From Candidatus Scalindua sp. SCAELEC01 (GTDB lineage: Bacteria; Planctomycetota; Brocadiia; Brocadiales; Scalinduaceae): 64,000 nt of DNA. The stretch is from positions 1 through 64,000 of the forward strand of contig SHMT01000023.1 of NCBI GenBank assembly GCA_004282745.1, written 5' to 3'. A program made the position numbers and the translations under genes. Under the pieces are notes generated by a model that did not search any database, was not told the origin of the DNA, and saw nothing but the letters and a program-made list of their open reading frames with translations. Below are positions 27,632-37,824 of this stretch, piece after piece. Position 1 is the first letter of the stretch. Each line of letters starts with the position of its first letter.

Positions 27632-27770
27632 TATACTCATCTCATAATGGTTTTCGGATAAAATCCGAAATAAAACTGAGCGAGTATAACTGCCCGCCTG
27701 AATAACATATCGGGCAGGCAACCAAGATTTGGTTGCCGGTAAAGCCGAAAACCAAATCGGTTTTAGTATA
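27632..27770 (-). repeat. family C element, copy C2
   Basis: 139 bp bounded by TATACT (27632-27637) and AGTATA (27765-27770). Contains GGTTTTCGGATAAAATCCGA and nested palindromes around CTGCCCG/CGGGCAG and AACCAA/TTGGTT. Matches 38205-38459 in the opposite orientation. Confidence 0.7.
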
Positions 27771-27841
27771 CTAAACTGAGGAGATGGAAAAAATTGAGAT
27801 ATGCGAAAATCCTAGTAATGAATCTGGGGGTGATTACCACA

Positions 27842-28360
27842 GTGAGAAAAATGAACTGTTCATTGTTATGTATAGGCATAACAATCGTAGTAATATGTCT
27901 CTCTCTCGTTTCTTGCAAGAGAGCTGAGGAAGTAAAGGTCAAGAGGGTTGAAGAGCGAGTGACTGACAACTCCGAACAGGACGACGGGCTCGCGCAGGCC
28001 ATGAAAAAAGCCTCCAGGGTGATGAGGAGGTTGGCGAGGGCTGTTGAACAGCACGATTGGGTAGAGATGGACATATGGACACAAGAACTCAAAGAGGGTA
28101 TCGGCTATTACTGCGTGGAGCTCTATATGATCGAAAACGATGGTATCTCTAGTGAGTTTATTGTCCTGAGCAACAAATTCATCGGTGCCATTAATAAATT
28201 AATGCTCTGCAGTAAAAAACACGATACAACTCAATTGGACCTGGAATTTGATAGTCTCGTAAAGTCCTGTGACCAGTGCCATGAAATATTTTTTGAAAAG
28301 GTGGGGAGGGAATTGGAGATGGAAGATCTCATAAGTACTTCTCTCAAAGAGAGAGAATAG
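27842..28360 (+). CDS. lipoprotein with a C-terminal CXXCH haem motif (cytochrome c'-like)
   Basis: About 172 residues from the GTG at 27842, chosen because a GGGGGTGAT lies eight bases before it and because it gives a clean lipoprotein signal ending L-V-S-C. The mature protein is helical and acidic. Near the C-terminus is SCDQCHEIFF, a CXXCH motif, in the position it takes in class II cytochromes c (cytochrome c' and c-556), which are four-helix bundles with the haem site on the last helix. It would be a membrane-tethered periplasmic monohaem cytochrome. The frame is open upstream to 27794. Confidence 0.7.
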   Translation: MRKMNCSLLCIGITIVVICLSLVSCKRAEEVKVKRVEERVTDNSEQDDGLAQAMKKASRVMRRLARAVEQHDWVEMDIWTQELKEGIGYYCVELYMIENDGISSEFIVLSNKFIGAINKLMLCSKKHDTTQLDLEFDSLVKSCDQCHEIFFEKVGRELEMEDLISTSLKERE

Positions 28361-28416
28361 GTTATTCACCGGATACAAGTCTTGAAAATTTAAATTTATG
28401 TAGGGGAGGAGTTAGT

Positions 28417-28635
28417 GTGAACGAACATATTTCAATCGATTCTACAGTTTGTCATGGGCAAGCTTGTATTAAAGGGACACGAATTCCCGTACACCAAATT
28501 ATCAGAATGCTTGCCAATGGAGACACATTTGAAGATCTCCTTTATGCTTATCCGTCAATAAAGCAAGAAGATATTTTTGCCTGTCTAGAATATACAGCAA
28601 CCCTTACCGAAGAGCAGGTTACTCCAATCTCATAG
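28417..28635 (+). CDS. DUF433 antitoxin-like protein
   Basis: 72 residues, GTG start with GGAGG nine bases upstream. The sequence DSTVCHGQACIKGTRIPV followed by a helix-turn-helix-like LANGDTFEDLLYAYPSI is the DUF433 signature. In many genomes DUF433 genes precede a DUF5615 PIN-like gene and act as its putative antitoxin, binding DNA and the partner. It ends two bases before the next start, as expected for a toxin-antitoxin operon. Confidence 0.85.
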   Translation: MNEHISIDSTVCHGQACIKGTRIPVHQIIRMLANGDTFEDLLYAYPSIKQEDIFACLEYTATLTEEQVTPIS

Positions 28636-28637
28636 AT

Positions 28638-28994
28638 ATGAAAATATTTGTAGATGAAAATGTTCCCTTAATTACCGTACATACATTGAGAAAGTTGGGT
28701 CACGAAGTGATGGATAATCGTGGTACTCCGGATGAGGGAGTGGCTGACGATCTCTTGTGGGCGAACATACAAAAGAATAACCGTCTTTTGATTACCACAG
28801 ACAAGGGGTTCTCTCAATATCGCTCTGAAGCCCATCATGGGATACTCATTGTCTGTTCGAAAAAACTGAATCAGAGTATAATTCACATCAAAGTAATGGA
28901 GGCGATCCAACAGTTTAACGCCAGAGAGTGGGTAGGTTTGCTTGTGGTGATGCAAGAGACAGTGCAAAGTGTATGGAGAGCCCAGCAGTCGTAG
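28638..28994 (+). CDS. DUF5615 PIN-like toxin component
   Basis: 118 residues. MKIFVDENVP (acidic D6, E7), followed by LRKLGHEVMDNRG and LITTDKGF (D56), is the PIN-like DUF5615 pattern with acidic residues of a possible nuclease site. Together with the DUF433 gene it makes a two-gene type II toxin-antitoxin-like module. Nuclease activity of this group is not well established. Full length, no sign of decay. Confidence 0.85.
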   Translation: MKIFVDENVPLITVHTLRKLGHEVMDNRGTPDEGVADDLLWANIQKNNRLLITTDKGFSQYRSEAHHGILIVCSKKLNQSIIHIKVMEAIQQFNAREWVGLLVVMQETVQSVWRAQQS

Positions 28995-29113
28995 TTGAGG
29001 ATAGAGAAAGGAATATCTCAGACTGAACCTGACCTGCTCCGAACACATAAATATTCCACTTCTTTCAGATTCTGGATTGATTAGATATCCCTATGTACAA
29101 GGCGTAAGACACT

Positions 29114-29632
29114 ATGATTACTCAGAAAAATATTTTCTTGACAGGCCCTCCATCTTCAGGGAAAACTACAATTATCAAGAAGATAATTGAAAGGTTAGCG
29201 TACGCTGCTCATGGGTTTTATACGGAAGAGGAGAGGGTAGGGGGTAAGAGAGTTGGATTTATAATGACAACGCTAGATGGTAAAAGGGGGTATCTCGCTC
29301 ACCAGGATTTTAAGTCTGATTTTCACATAAGAAGGTATGGCGTCAGTATAGAGAATATTGAGAACATTGCTGTACCCTCTCTTGCTCCAGTAAAGGGGAG
29401 TATCATAATCCTTGATGAGATTGGCAAGATGGAATGCTTCTCTTCTGTTTTTAAAGAAGCAGCGCTCAAAGCCCTCGATGCATTAAACATCGTCGTTGGC
29501 ACTATCACGCTTGGAGGGGACGATTTTATCCTGGATATCAAGAAAAGGCGGGATCTGGAAATACATGAAGTTACCGACGATAACAGAAATGCGTTGCCGG
29601 ATTTAATAGTGAGGAAAATTGCAGATTTCTGA
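29114..29632 (+). CDS. THEP1-type nucleoside-triphosphatase
   Basis: 172 residues, matching the NTPase_1/THEP1 family of small P-loop NTPases found in archaea, some bacteria and as human NTPCR. Walker A is GPPSSGKTT (11-19), and the Walker B-like IIILDEIGKME follows near residue 98. These enzymes hydrolyse ATP, GTP and others; the physiological role is unknown. It stands alone, followed by a family A element. Confidence 0.88.
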   Translation: MITQKNIFLTGPPSSGKTTIIKKIIERLAYAAHGFYTEEERVGGKRVGFIMTTLDGKRGYLAHQDFKSDFHIRRYGVSIENIENIAVPSLAPVKGSIIILDEIGKMECFSSVFKEAALKALDALNIVVGTITLGGDDFILDIKKRRDLEIHEVTDDNRNALPDLIVRKIADF

Positions 29633-30153
29633 GAAAATAAAAGAATAAATGGAGAAATGCTAAATTATCAAACAGTGAAATTGATTTCTAACAAATAGAT
29701 AAAACTTGAAAAGGTTGAAATTTGTAACATATTTTCAAGGAAATGCATCATTGTCCGGTTAGGCTTTTGCTTAGGTGGCTTTCGTTATACCCGAACGGCT
29801 TTATCGGGTATCCAGAGACTCGTTTCATCATAGATTCCCGCTAAAAACATGCGGGAATGACAAGTTTTGGGGCAAACAAATTAAATACGCAAAAACCTAA
29901 CCGGACGTTACTGAAGGAAATGGAAAAAAGCAGTGAAAAGTTTTCTCTCTCCCCAGTGTAGCGGTACAGTCTACTCGGTGATCTGCACGGAACACGGCAA
30001 CATCATAAACCCACTTCAATACTCCCAAGAGTAGTAAGATCAATCAAATTATCAGGGTTATTGCATAACTGGTTATCTCATTAATACTTACCAAGTCGGT
30101 TATAAACGTCGTTTCTGTGAGTCACCTAGAGTAGGCACCTGATTGCCACCATC
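29633..30153. other. gap holding family A copy A3
   Basis: Between two convergent genes. Besides the element at 29746-29913 I see no gene, no tRNA and no convincing terminator hairpin with a T-run. Confidence 0.5.
29746..29913 (+). repeat. family A mobile element, copy A3
   Basis: 168 bp, flanked by the exact 9-bp direct repeat AAGGAAATG (29737-29745 and 29914-29922). The right terminus is CGCAAAAACCTAACCGGACG; the left is more diverged (TGTCCGGTTAGGCTTTTGC). Same orientation as A1 and A4. Confidence 0.9.
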
Positions 30154-33100
30154 CTACGTCTGGTAGGTATAGTCTATGAAGGACCAACTCGTACCAATCC
30201 TATACCATAATCTCACATAAACAGTACTTCCATTTATCGGTATTCCTGTTACGGGAAGCGACGTTTGTGTGAAGCCGTTTTGTTTTATAATGTCTTTACT
30301 GCCCGGCCCTGTAGTTCCTACATGGAGTCGGTAGAGGTTCTCCTGAATTCCGGAATTCCATTGGAAGAGAACGGTTGATGTTGTTAATGTCGAGCCTGGT
30401 ATTGGGCTGGCCATCGTAGGTGTATCTCCCGCATTAACGGTTATGGTCACCGTTGCTACGTTGGAGGTTGCACCCAAATTATCATCCACTGTATAGGTAA
30501 AGGTGTCCTGGCCAGTAAACCCTGTGTTAGGAGTATAGTCTGCTGTACCATCCGACAGGGGCACTGCCGTCCCATTGGTCGGTGCTCCTACGATCGTTAC
30601 CGTGGCAGGGTCAATCGTACCGTCTGAATCCGTATCGTTACCAATCACGTTAATATTTACCAGGGTATTCTCGGTAGTTGTCGCTGGGTCATTATCTGCA
30701 ACAGGGGGTACGTTCGCTGCATTGACCGTCACCGTCACCGTTGCCACGTTAGAGGTCGCGCTTAGATTGTCATCTACCGTATAGGTAAAGGTATCCTGGC
30801 CCATAAACGCTGAATTAGGCGTATAATCCACGGTACCGTCTACGTTGGGTAACGCAGTTCCATTAGCCGGAACGGTTACGATCGCTACCGAAGCAGGATC
30901 AATCGTACCGTCCGGATCTATGTCATTACCTACCACGTTAATATTTACCAAGGTCTCTTCCGTTGTCATTGCCGGGTCATTAATGGCTACAGGGGGTACG
31001 TTTACATTGACCGTCACCGTCACTGTCGCCACGTTAGAGGTTGCACCCAGATTGTCATCCACCGTATAGGTAAAGGTATCCTGGCCCGTAAACCCTGTGG
31101 TAGGCGTATAATCCACGGTACCATCAACTTTTGGCACCGCTGTTCCATTGGCCGGTACACTTGCAATTACTACCGTGGCAGGATCAATCGTGCCGTCTGG
31201 ATCTATATCATTGCCTACCACGTTGATATTTACCAAGGTCTCTTCTGTTGTCATTGCCGGGTCATTAATGGCCACAGGAGGTACGTTTGCATTGACCACC
31301 ACCGTTACCGTTGCCACGTTGGAGGTAGCACCCAAATTATCATCCACCGTATAGGTAAAGGTATCCTGGCCCGTAAATCCAGTATTAGGCGAATAATCCA
31401 CGGTACCGTCTACGTTGGGCAACGCAGTTCCATTAGCCGGAACGGTTACGATCGCTACCGAAGCAGGATCAATCGTACCGTCCGGATCGGTATCATTGGC
31501 TATCACGTTGATATTTAGGAGGGTATCCTTGGTTGTCGTCACCGGGTCATCTACCGCACTCGGTGACAGATTAACACCACCCTGTGTCTGGTAGGTATAG
31601 TCGTTAAAGGACCATTTAGTTCCGATCCTATACCATAGCCGTACATACACAGTATTCCCGTTTATGGGTATTCCTGTTACGGGAAGCGACGTTTGTGTAA
31701 AGCCGTTTTGTTTGATAATGTCTTTACTACCCGGCCCTGTAGTTCCTACATGGAGCCGGTAGAGGTTTTCCTGAGTTCCTGCACTCCATTGGAAGATAAC
31801 GGTTGATGTCGTTAGTATCGAGGTCGGTATTGGACTGGTCATCCAAGGTGTGTTTCCGGAGTTTACGGTTATAATCACCGTTGAGGCGTTAGAGGTTGCG
31901 CCCAGATTATCATCCACCGTATAGGTAAAGGTATCCTGACCCGTGTACCCTGTGGTAGGCGTATAATCCACGGTACCATCAGCCTTTGGTACCGCCGTTC
32001 CATTGCTCGGTACATTTGCGACCACTACCGTGGCAGGATCAATCGTACCGTCCGGATCGGCATCATTGCCTATCACGTTGATATTGACCAGCGTATTTTT
32101 TAACGTCACCGCCGGGTCATTAACTGCCATAGGAGGTACGTTTGCATTGACTGTAACTGTCACCATCACGGTCGCCACGTTAGAGGTTGCACCCAGATTG
32201 TCATCCACCGTATAGGTAAAGGTATCCTGGCCCGTAAACCCTGTGGTAGGCGTATAATCCACGGTACCATCAACTTTTGGCACCGCTGTTCCATTGGCCG
32301 GTACACTTGCAATTACTACCGTGGCAGGATCAATCGTGCCGTCTGGATCTATATCATTGCCTACCACGTTGATATTTACCAGGGTCTCTTCAGTTGTAAT
32401 TGCCGGGTCATTAATGGCCACTGGTGGTATATTCGTTGCATTGACCGTCACCGTCACTGTCGCCACGTTGGAGGTTGCACCCAGATTGTCATTCACCGTA
32501 TAGGTAAAGGTATCCTGCCCAGTAAACCCTGTGGTTGGTGTATAGTCCACGGTACCATCGGCTTTTGGCACCGCTGTTCCATTGGCCGGTACACTTGCAA
32601 TTACTACCGTGGCAGGATCAATCGTGCCGTCAGGATCTATATCATTGCCTACTACGTTGATATTTACCAGGGTCTCTTCAGTTGTCATTGCCGGGTCATT
32701 AATGGCCACTGGAGGTATGTTCGTTGAATTGACCGTCACCGTCACTGTCGCTACGTTGGAGGTTGCACCCAGATTATCATTCACCGTATAGGTGAAGGTA
32801 TCCTGGCCTGTAAACCCTGTATTAGGCGTATAATCCACGGTGCCATCCACCTGAGCCACTGCCGTCCCATTGGTCGGTGCACTTCCGATTGTTACCGTAG
32901 TAGGATCAATTGTACCATCGGAGTCCGTATCATTACCGATAACATTAATATTTATCAGGGTTTCCATTGTCGTTGTCGCCGGATCGTTAACCGCCACGGG
33001 GGCTACGTTCGAATTGACCGTTACTGTCACTGTCGCTACGTTGGAGGTTGCACCCAGATTATCATTCACCGTATAGGTAAAGGTATCCTGACCCGTGAAC

Positions 33101-35001
33101 CCAGTGGTTGGTGTATAGTCCACGGTACCGTCTCCTTTAGGCAACGCAGTTCCATTGCTTGGTGCACTTACGATCGTCACTGTGGCAGGATCAATCGTAC
33201 CGTCGGAGTCTGTGTCATTGCCTATCACGTTAATATTTACCAGGGCCTCTTCAGTTGTCATTGCCGGGTCATTAATGGCCACTGGAGGTATATTCGTTGA
33301 ATTGACCGTCACCGTCACTGTCGCCACGTTGGAGGTTGTGCCCAGATTGTCATCTACCGTATAGGTGAAGGTATCCTGGCCCGTAAACCCTGTATTAGGC
33401 GTATAATCCACGGTGCCATCCACCTGAGCCACTGCCGTCCCATTGGTCGGTGCACTTCCGATTGTTACCGTAGTAGGATCAATCGTACCGTCGGAGTCCG
33501 TATCATTACCGATAACGTTAATATTTATCGGGGTTTCCATTGCTGTTGTCGCCGGATCGTTAACCGCCACGGGGGCTACGTTCGAGTTGACCGTTACCGT
33601 CACTGTCGCTACGTTGGAGGTTGCACCCAGATCATCATTCACCGTATAGGTAAAGGTATCCTGACCCGTGAACCCAGTGGTTGGTGTATAGTCCACGGTA
33701 CCGTCTCCTTTAGGCAACGCAGTTCCATTGCCTGGTGCACTTACGATCGCTACCGAAGCAGGATCAATCGTACCGTCGGAGTCTGTATCATTGCCTATCA
33801 CGTTAATATTTACCAGGGTCTCTTCAGTTGTCATTGCCGGGTCGTCTACCGCACTCGGTGGCTGATTGACCCCTCCTTGAGTCTGGTATGTATAATCGAT
33901 AAAGGACCAATGAGTACCGATTCTATACCATAGGCGTACATAAACAGTATTCCCATTTATGGGGATACCGGTTACCGTATACGATGTCGCAGGGAGGTTG
34001 TTTCGCCATAAAATGTCTTTACCACCCGGACCTGTTCCAACATGTAACCGGTACAGGTCTTCTTGTGTTCCCGCATTCCATTGGAAGATAACGGTCGATG
34101 TCGTCAGTGTCGAACCAGGAATTGGACTGGTTATCTCAGGCGTAATTCCCGTTCCCGCACTAACGGTTACAGTCACCGTTGCCACGTTAGAGGTTGCACC
34201 CAGATTGTCATCCACCGTATAGGTAAAGGTATCCTGACCTGTAAATCCCGTGGTAGGTGTATAGTCGACGGTACCGTCTCCTTTAGGCAACGCAGTTCCA
34301 TTGCTTGGTGCACTTCCGATTGTTACCGTAGTAGGATCAATCGTACCGTCGGAGTCTGTATCATTGCCTATCACGTTAATATTTACCAGGGTCTCTTCAG
34401 TTGTCGTTGCCGGGTCGTCTACCGCACTCGGTGGCTGATTGACCCCTCCTTGAGTCTGGTATGTATAATCGATAAAGGACCAATGAGTGCCGATTCTATA
34501 CCATAGGCGTACATAAACAGTATTCCCATTTATGGGGATACCGGTTACCGTATACGATGTCGCAGGGAGGTTGTTTCGCCATAAAATGTCTTTACCACCC
34601 GGACCTGTTCCAACATGTAACCGGTACAGGTCTTCTTGTGTTCCCGCATTCCATTGGAAGATAACGGTCGATGTCGTCAGTGTCGAACCAGGAATTGGAC
34701 TGGTTATCTCAGGCGTAACTCCCGTTCCCGCACTAACGGTTACGACCACAGTCGCTACGGTAGAGGTTGCACCACAAGCATCATCCACCGTATAGGTAAA
34801 GGTATCCTGGCCTGTATACCCTGTAGTCGGTGAATAATCCACGGTACCATCCACCTTTGGCACTGCCGTCCCATTGCTCGGCACACTTCCGATTGCTACC
34901 GTAGTAGGGTCAATCGTTCCGTCTATATCGTAATCATTAGCTATCACATTGACATTGACCAGGGTATCTTTATCTGTCGTTGCAGAGTCGGCATTGGACA
35001 C
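30154..35001 (-). repeat. in-frame tandem repeat array in the phosphatase gene
   Basis: Order along the protein: cadherin-like 1, module W, 2, W, 3 to 9, W, 10 to 13, W. DNA identity is very high with a dominant shift of 573 bp: 33959-34222 recurs at 34532-34795, 32870-33076 at 33443-33649, and 31148-31354 recurs two units away at 32294-32503. Confidence 0.9.
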
Positions 35002-36534
35002 TGGTGGTGTGTTTGTGGGCGCGTTCATAATTACACTATTCATCACATCAAAAACATTGGTATTGTCGAGATAGGCTCCTCGATACGTGTCAGTGCCTGT
35101 TGCATGGGTCGCGAACTGTCCGGCACCAACACCGTGCACATAGAGTGGCACCAAACTGTTTGAGTGATCTCCACTGTTCCACACCCAGTACACGGTCTCT
35201 CCAGCATCAATGAGGTCATTAGGATTCGTATCTACCCAGCTTGCACGTCTTCCACCAGTACCGGAAACAATCTTTTCCAATGCCAGGGTAGTGTCGCTAA
35301 TGTCAGTAAATTTGCCCAGTGGGTCATTGGGGTCGTAACGCGGATCTGATGTATCCGTAATAAATCCTGTGCCGGTAGTGAGGCGACCACACTCATGATC
35401 GGCCGTGACAATAACCAGAGTGTTGTTCCAACTACTACCGTTCGAAGTGTTTTCCACCCAGTCAATGACCGCTTGCACTGCCGCATCAAAATCTCTCTTT
35501 TCCCCTATCATTTCATCCATAATATTGGAGTGTGATGCCCAATCAACAGCACCTCCCTCAATCATGAGTACAAATCCGTTTGTATTACGGTTGAGAACGG
35601 TCAAGGCGGCAGTGGTACTGTCGACAAGTGTCGGGTTTTCCAGGTTCGGGTTAGTTGACACCACTCCCGCAAAGGCGGAATCATCGGCAGTATGGTAGAT
35701 ATGATCGAATAAACCAGCAAGCTTTGTTACACCGGAAGTGTTGGCAGCAGATAGTAGGGAACTACCGCCATCCACGCCGGTTAGTCGTTCCACAAGGGTA
35801 TAAATATTATCATTTGCTACCTTGTTCCTAATTGCAGTATTAACGTATCCATCTCTTCGGTCCCCGATGAGGACATCAACTGTTGGGAATGTTGGCCCAT
35901 GGCCGCCGGCATACAAGTTGGCGGTTGATGAACCGGTAATATTCGGGTCTCCAAAAAAACCCTCATCAGCAATTGCATATCCATTTGACCGGTGGTCATT
36001 GTGAGATGTCCAGGCACCTGGTGTTCCGTGTGACAGGGGCACCGTTGTAACAGCACCAACCGCCTTATTCAATGTTCTTGCAATCTCTCCTATGCTTAAT
36101 AAACGGTCAACATCATCCTCTGTGACACTGATATTCCTTTTTGCCGTCTTTGTACCTGAGTAAAGGGCGCTTGCTGCTGCGGCACTGTCAGTTATTCTTG
36201 TACTACGCTGTGATAAAACGTAATCGAAATTATTCCAACAACTTGTAGTGCTATAACTCCCTCCGAAATGGTAAGTGGATACAAAGTAATTCGGCCATTC
36301 TGGAGCGATCTGGTAATAGGGGATAGTACCCGTATAGGCATTAGTAGCTTCATTATGTTTTATACCATTTCCATCTGCAATCATTAAAATAATGTACTTG
36401 GCACTGGAAGAGCATTGTCCATACGCACCTTCCGTGATAAGGAGGAAAAGGAAAAAGAGTGAAAGACAAAATCTGAATCGCAAAAACCAGCGGTTCTGTT
36501 TTATCCTTTTGTTAACAAAAATTTTATTTACCAT
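30154..36534 (-). CDS. giant exported alkaline phosphatase with cadherin-like repeats
   Basis: 2126 residues. A signal peptide (hydrophobic LSLFFLFLLI, then AYG-Q at 39/40) precedes an alkaline phosphatase domain of about 460 residues. D54 binds metal, S117 in RITDSAAAASALYSGTK is the nucleophile, and GGAVDWASHSN and TADHECG supply further zinc ligands. From about residue 512 come 13 tandem-95 (cadherin-like) repeats of 94-97 residues, interrupted and closed by four copies of a different module with WYRIGTxWSF near its end. The repeats carry the Asp-rich GNDTDSDGTID loop expected to bind calcium. No LPXTG, PEP-CTERM or other sorting tail is visible. GGAG precedes the start. It should release phosphate outside the cell or hold cells to surfaces. 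Confidence 0.93.
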   Translation of the reverse strand: MVNKIFVNKRIKQNRWFLRFRFCLSLFFLFLLITEGAYGQCSSSAKYIILMIADGNGIKHNEATNAYTGTIPYYQIAPEWPNYFVSTYHFGGSYSTTSCWNNFDYVLSQRSTRITDSAAAASALYSGTKTAKRNISVTEDDVDRLLSIGEIARTLNKAVGAVTTVPLSHGTPGAWTSHNDHRSNGYAIADEGFFGDPNITGSSTANLYAGGHGPTFPTVDVLIGDRRDGYVNTAIRNKVANDNIYTLVERLTGVDGGSSLLSAANTSGVTKLAGLFDHIYHTADDSAFAGVVSTNPNLENPTLVDSTTAALTVLNRNTNGFVLMIEGGAVDWASHSNIMDEMIGEKRDFDAAVQAVIDWVENTSNGSSWNNTLVIVTADHECGRLTTGTGFITDTSDPRYDPNDPLGKFTDISDTTLALEKIVSGTGGRRASWVDTNPNDLIDAGETVYWVWNSGDHSNSLVPLYVHGVGAGQFATHATGTDTYRGAYLDNTNVFDVMNSVIMNAPTNTPPVSNADSATTDKDTLVNVNVIANDYDIDGTIDPTTVAIGSVPSNGTAVPKVDGTVDYSPTTGYTGQDTFTYTVDDACGATSTVATVVVTVSAGTGVTPEITSPIPGSTLTTSTVIFQWNAGTQEDLYRLHVGTGPGGKDILWRNNLPATSYTVTGIPINGNTVYVRLWYRIGTHWSFIDYTYQTQGGVNQPPSAVDDPATTTEETLVNINVIGNDTDSDGTIDPTTVTIGSAPSNGTALPKGDGTVDYTPTTGFTGQDTFTYTVDDNLGATSNVATVTVTVSAGTGITPEITSPIPGSTLTTSTVIFQWNAGTQEDLYRLHVGTGPGGKDILWRNNLPATSYTVTGIPINGNTVYVRLWYRIGTHWSFIDYTYQTQGGVNQPPSAVDDPAMTTEETLVNINVIGNDTDSDGTIDPASVAIVSAPGNGTALPKGDGTVDYTPTTGFTGQDTFTYTVNDDLGATSNVATVTVTVNSNVAPVAVNDPATTAMETPININVIGNDTDSDGTIDPTTVTIGSAPTNGTAVAQVDGTVDYTPNTGFTGQDTFTYTVDDNLGTTSNVATVTVTVNSTNIPPVAINDPAMTTEEALVNINVIGNDTDSDGTIDPATVTIVSAPSNGTALPKGDGTVDYTPTTGFTGQDTFTYTVNDNLGATSNVATVTVTVNSNVAPVAVNDPATTTMETLININVIGNDTDSDGTIDPTTVTIGSAPTNGTAVAQVDGTVDYTPNTGFTGQDTFTYTVNDNLGATSNVATVTVTVNSTNIPPVAINDPAMTTEETLVNINVVGNDIDPDGTIDPATVVIASVPANGTAVPKADGTVDYTPTTGFTGQDTFTYTVNDNLGATSNVATVTVTVNATNIPPVAINDPAITTEETLVNINVVGNDIDPDGTIDPATVVIASVPANGTAVPKVDGTVDYTPTTGFTGQDTFTYTVDDNLGATSNVATVMVTVTVNANVPPMAVNDPAVTLKNTLVNINVIGNDADPDGTIDPATVVVANVPSNGTAVPKADGTVDYTPTTGYTGQDTFTYTVDDNLGATSNASTVIITVNSGNTPWMTSPIPTSILTTSTVIFQWSAGTQENLYRLHVGTTGPGSKDIIKQNGFTQTSLPVTGIPINGNTVYVRLWYRIGTKWSFNDYTYQTQGGVNLSPSAVDDPVTTTKDTLLNINVIANDTDPDGTIDPASVAIVTVPANGTALPNVDGTVDYSPNTGFTGQDTFTYTVDDNLGATSNVATVTVVVNANVPPVAINDPAMTTEETLVNINVVGNDIDPDGTIDPATVVIASVPANGTAVPKVDGTVDYTPTTGFTGQDTFTYTVDDNLGATSNVATVTVTVNVNVPPVAINDPAMTTEETLVNINVVGNDIDPDGTIDPASVAIVTVPANGTALPNVDGTVDYTPNSAFMGQDTFTYTVDDNLSATSNVATVTVTVNAANVPPVADNDPATTTENTLVNINVIGNDTDSDGTIDPATVTIVGAPTNGTAVPLSDGTADYTPNTGFTGQDTFTYTVDDNLGATSNVATVTITVNAGDTPTMASPIPGSTLTTSTVLFQWNSGIQENLYRLHVGTTGPGSKDIIKQNGFTQTSLPVTGIPINGSTVYVRLWYRIGTSWSFIDYTYQT

Positions 36535-36687
36535 TTAAAATGTAACTCCTTTCGGTTCGCCATAAAAAAATCGGTTTGACCATTTATGCGATAGTATATT
36601 CGAGTAACGATCGTACAAATTATTTCTCTTAAGAAAATCCCGTATGTAAAGTTTTCAGAACGTTTCCTGAAACGATATCGAATTTGA

Positions 36688-37368
36688 TCACTTTTCCCCG
36701 TTTTTTATTTTCTTAATGAACTTAAGCTGCGGTATAAACGTAAAGTCTCTACTGTCAATCTTATCGTTAAAACCCCGTATACTCAGAACGTTCGTACCGG
36801 GAAGTAGCTCATGGGTGAAACCACTAATGTCTAGGTCCTCATTCATCCTTACCTTGTTGCGAATTATTTCAATCCCATTAAGATATGCGATAAAGGCTCC
36901 GTCTGAATCTATCCTGAGGATGATTTTCTCTATGTTATCAAGATCCTCAACCGTAAATTCACGGCGGACATAGACGTTATCATATCTGTTTTTCATATCA
37001 TTCAGTTTGAATTTTGATTTACTATTTCCATAGCCAAAACCACTCTTTCCTCGAAGCCATTTCTTATCATCAAACCCTATATGGTTCCATTTAGACCGAG
37101 GGTTCTTATCGCCCTTGAATAATTTCCATTGCGCTCCATCCAGGATATCCTGACTTTCAGGTCTTATACTCTCTTTTACGGTCTTCAGTTCCGCACCTTT
37201 AAGATTGTCGGATGGATTTGCCTGCACAGACTGTCCATGTACTCCAAGAATTAAAAGAACTACGACCAAAGTGAGGTAATACGTAAAGGTAGTATAAGAA
37301 TTATTAGCAATTCCATTCCGTACATTAGTGTGAAAGGCAAAATTTTTACTTGTATTGTCAATTTTCAT
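36688..37368 (-). CDS. exported beta-sandwich protein, function unknown
   Basis: 226 residues. A long N-terminal region leads into a membrane/signal segment YLTLVVVLLILGVHGQSVQA, with cleavage plausible after VQA. The rest resembles the galactose-binding-like jelly-roll often attached to planctomycete hydrolases: WNHIGFDDKKWLRGKSGFGYG, then VYVRREFTVEDLDNIEKIIL and IDSDGAFIAYLNGIEI. It probably binds a glycan. It lies 153 bp upstream of the alkaline phosphatase on the same strand, so the two may be co-transcribed. Confidence 0.75.
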   Translation of the reverse strand: MKIDNTSKNFAFHTNVRNGIANNSYTTFTYYLTLVVVLLILGVHGQSVQANPSDNLKGAELKTVKESIRPESQDILDGAQWKLFKGDKNPRSKWNHIGFDDKKWLRGKSGFGYGNSKSKFKLNDMKNRYDNVYVRREFTVEDLDNIEKIILRIDSDGAFIAYLNGIEIIRNKVRMNEDLDISGFTHELLPGTNVLSIRGFNDKIDSRDFTFIPQLKFIKKIKNGEK

Positions 37369-37824
37369 AACGTCTCCATGAGTAATAAAAAATGAATATA
37401 TTTAAACTCTATTATAAACTGCAATCAAAAAAGTTCCCGTAAATTTCCAGATAGTGTATATCTCAAACATATCAACATTCAGCCCAAACAATCTATTCTT
37501 GGGATGGTAGGATAAGTATCTACAGCAAAAATAGCTATTTGTGAGAACTGAAACAAGCAGCCATGGACATTCAACACCCAGGAAGCAGAATCACTGCACT
37601 CATTGTGATAGTAATTTCTGATAGAGTGCCATATACAGCACGACCGTGTATTTTACCACTAAGAGCGAAACACGTCAATATGACAAACCATGACAGCACG
37701 GTAACGTCAAAGTCTTTTGCCACAGTAATCGAAGCAGTTAATATCTCCGGAGGTTCATAAAACGGTTAAGAAAAAAGAGAAACCATAACTATTAGTATGC
37801 AAGATTGGCAAAAAGAGGTAAATA

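Noticed and set aside
30575-34795. Many plus-strand frames of about 69 codons inside the phosphatase gene
   Set aside because: Shadow frames caused by the repeated Thr/Val/Asn-rich sequence on the minus strand; all share the same repeat period.
30154-35001. CRISPR-like array
   Set aside because: The regular repeats are codons of protein domains in one long frame, not short repeats with unique spacers.
37563-37760. 65-codon plus-strand frame in the 37.4-38.4 kb gap
   Set aside because: No supporting start signal or recognisable protein features.
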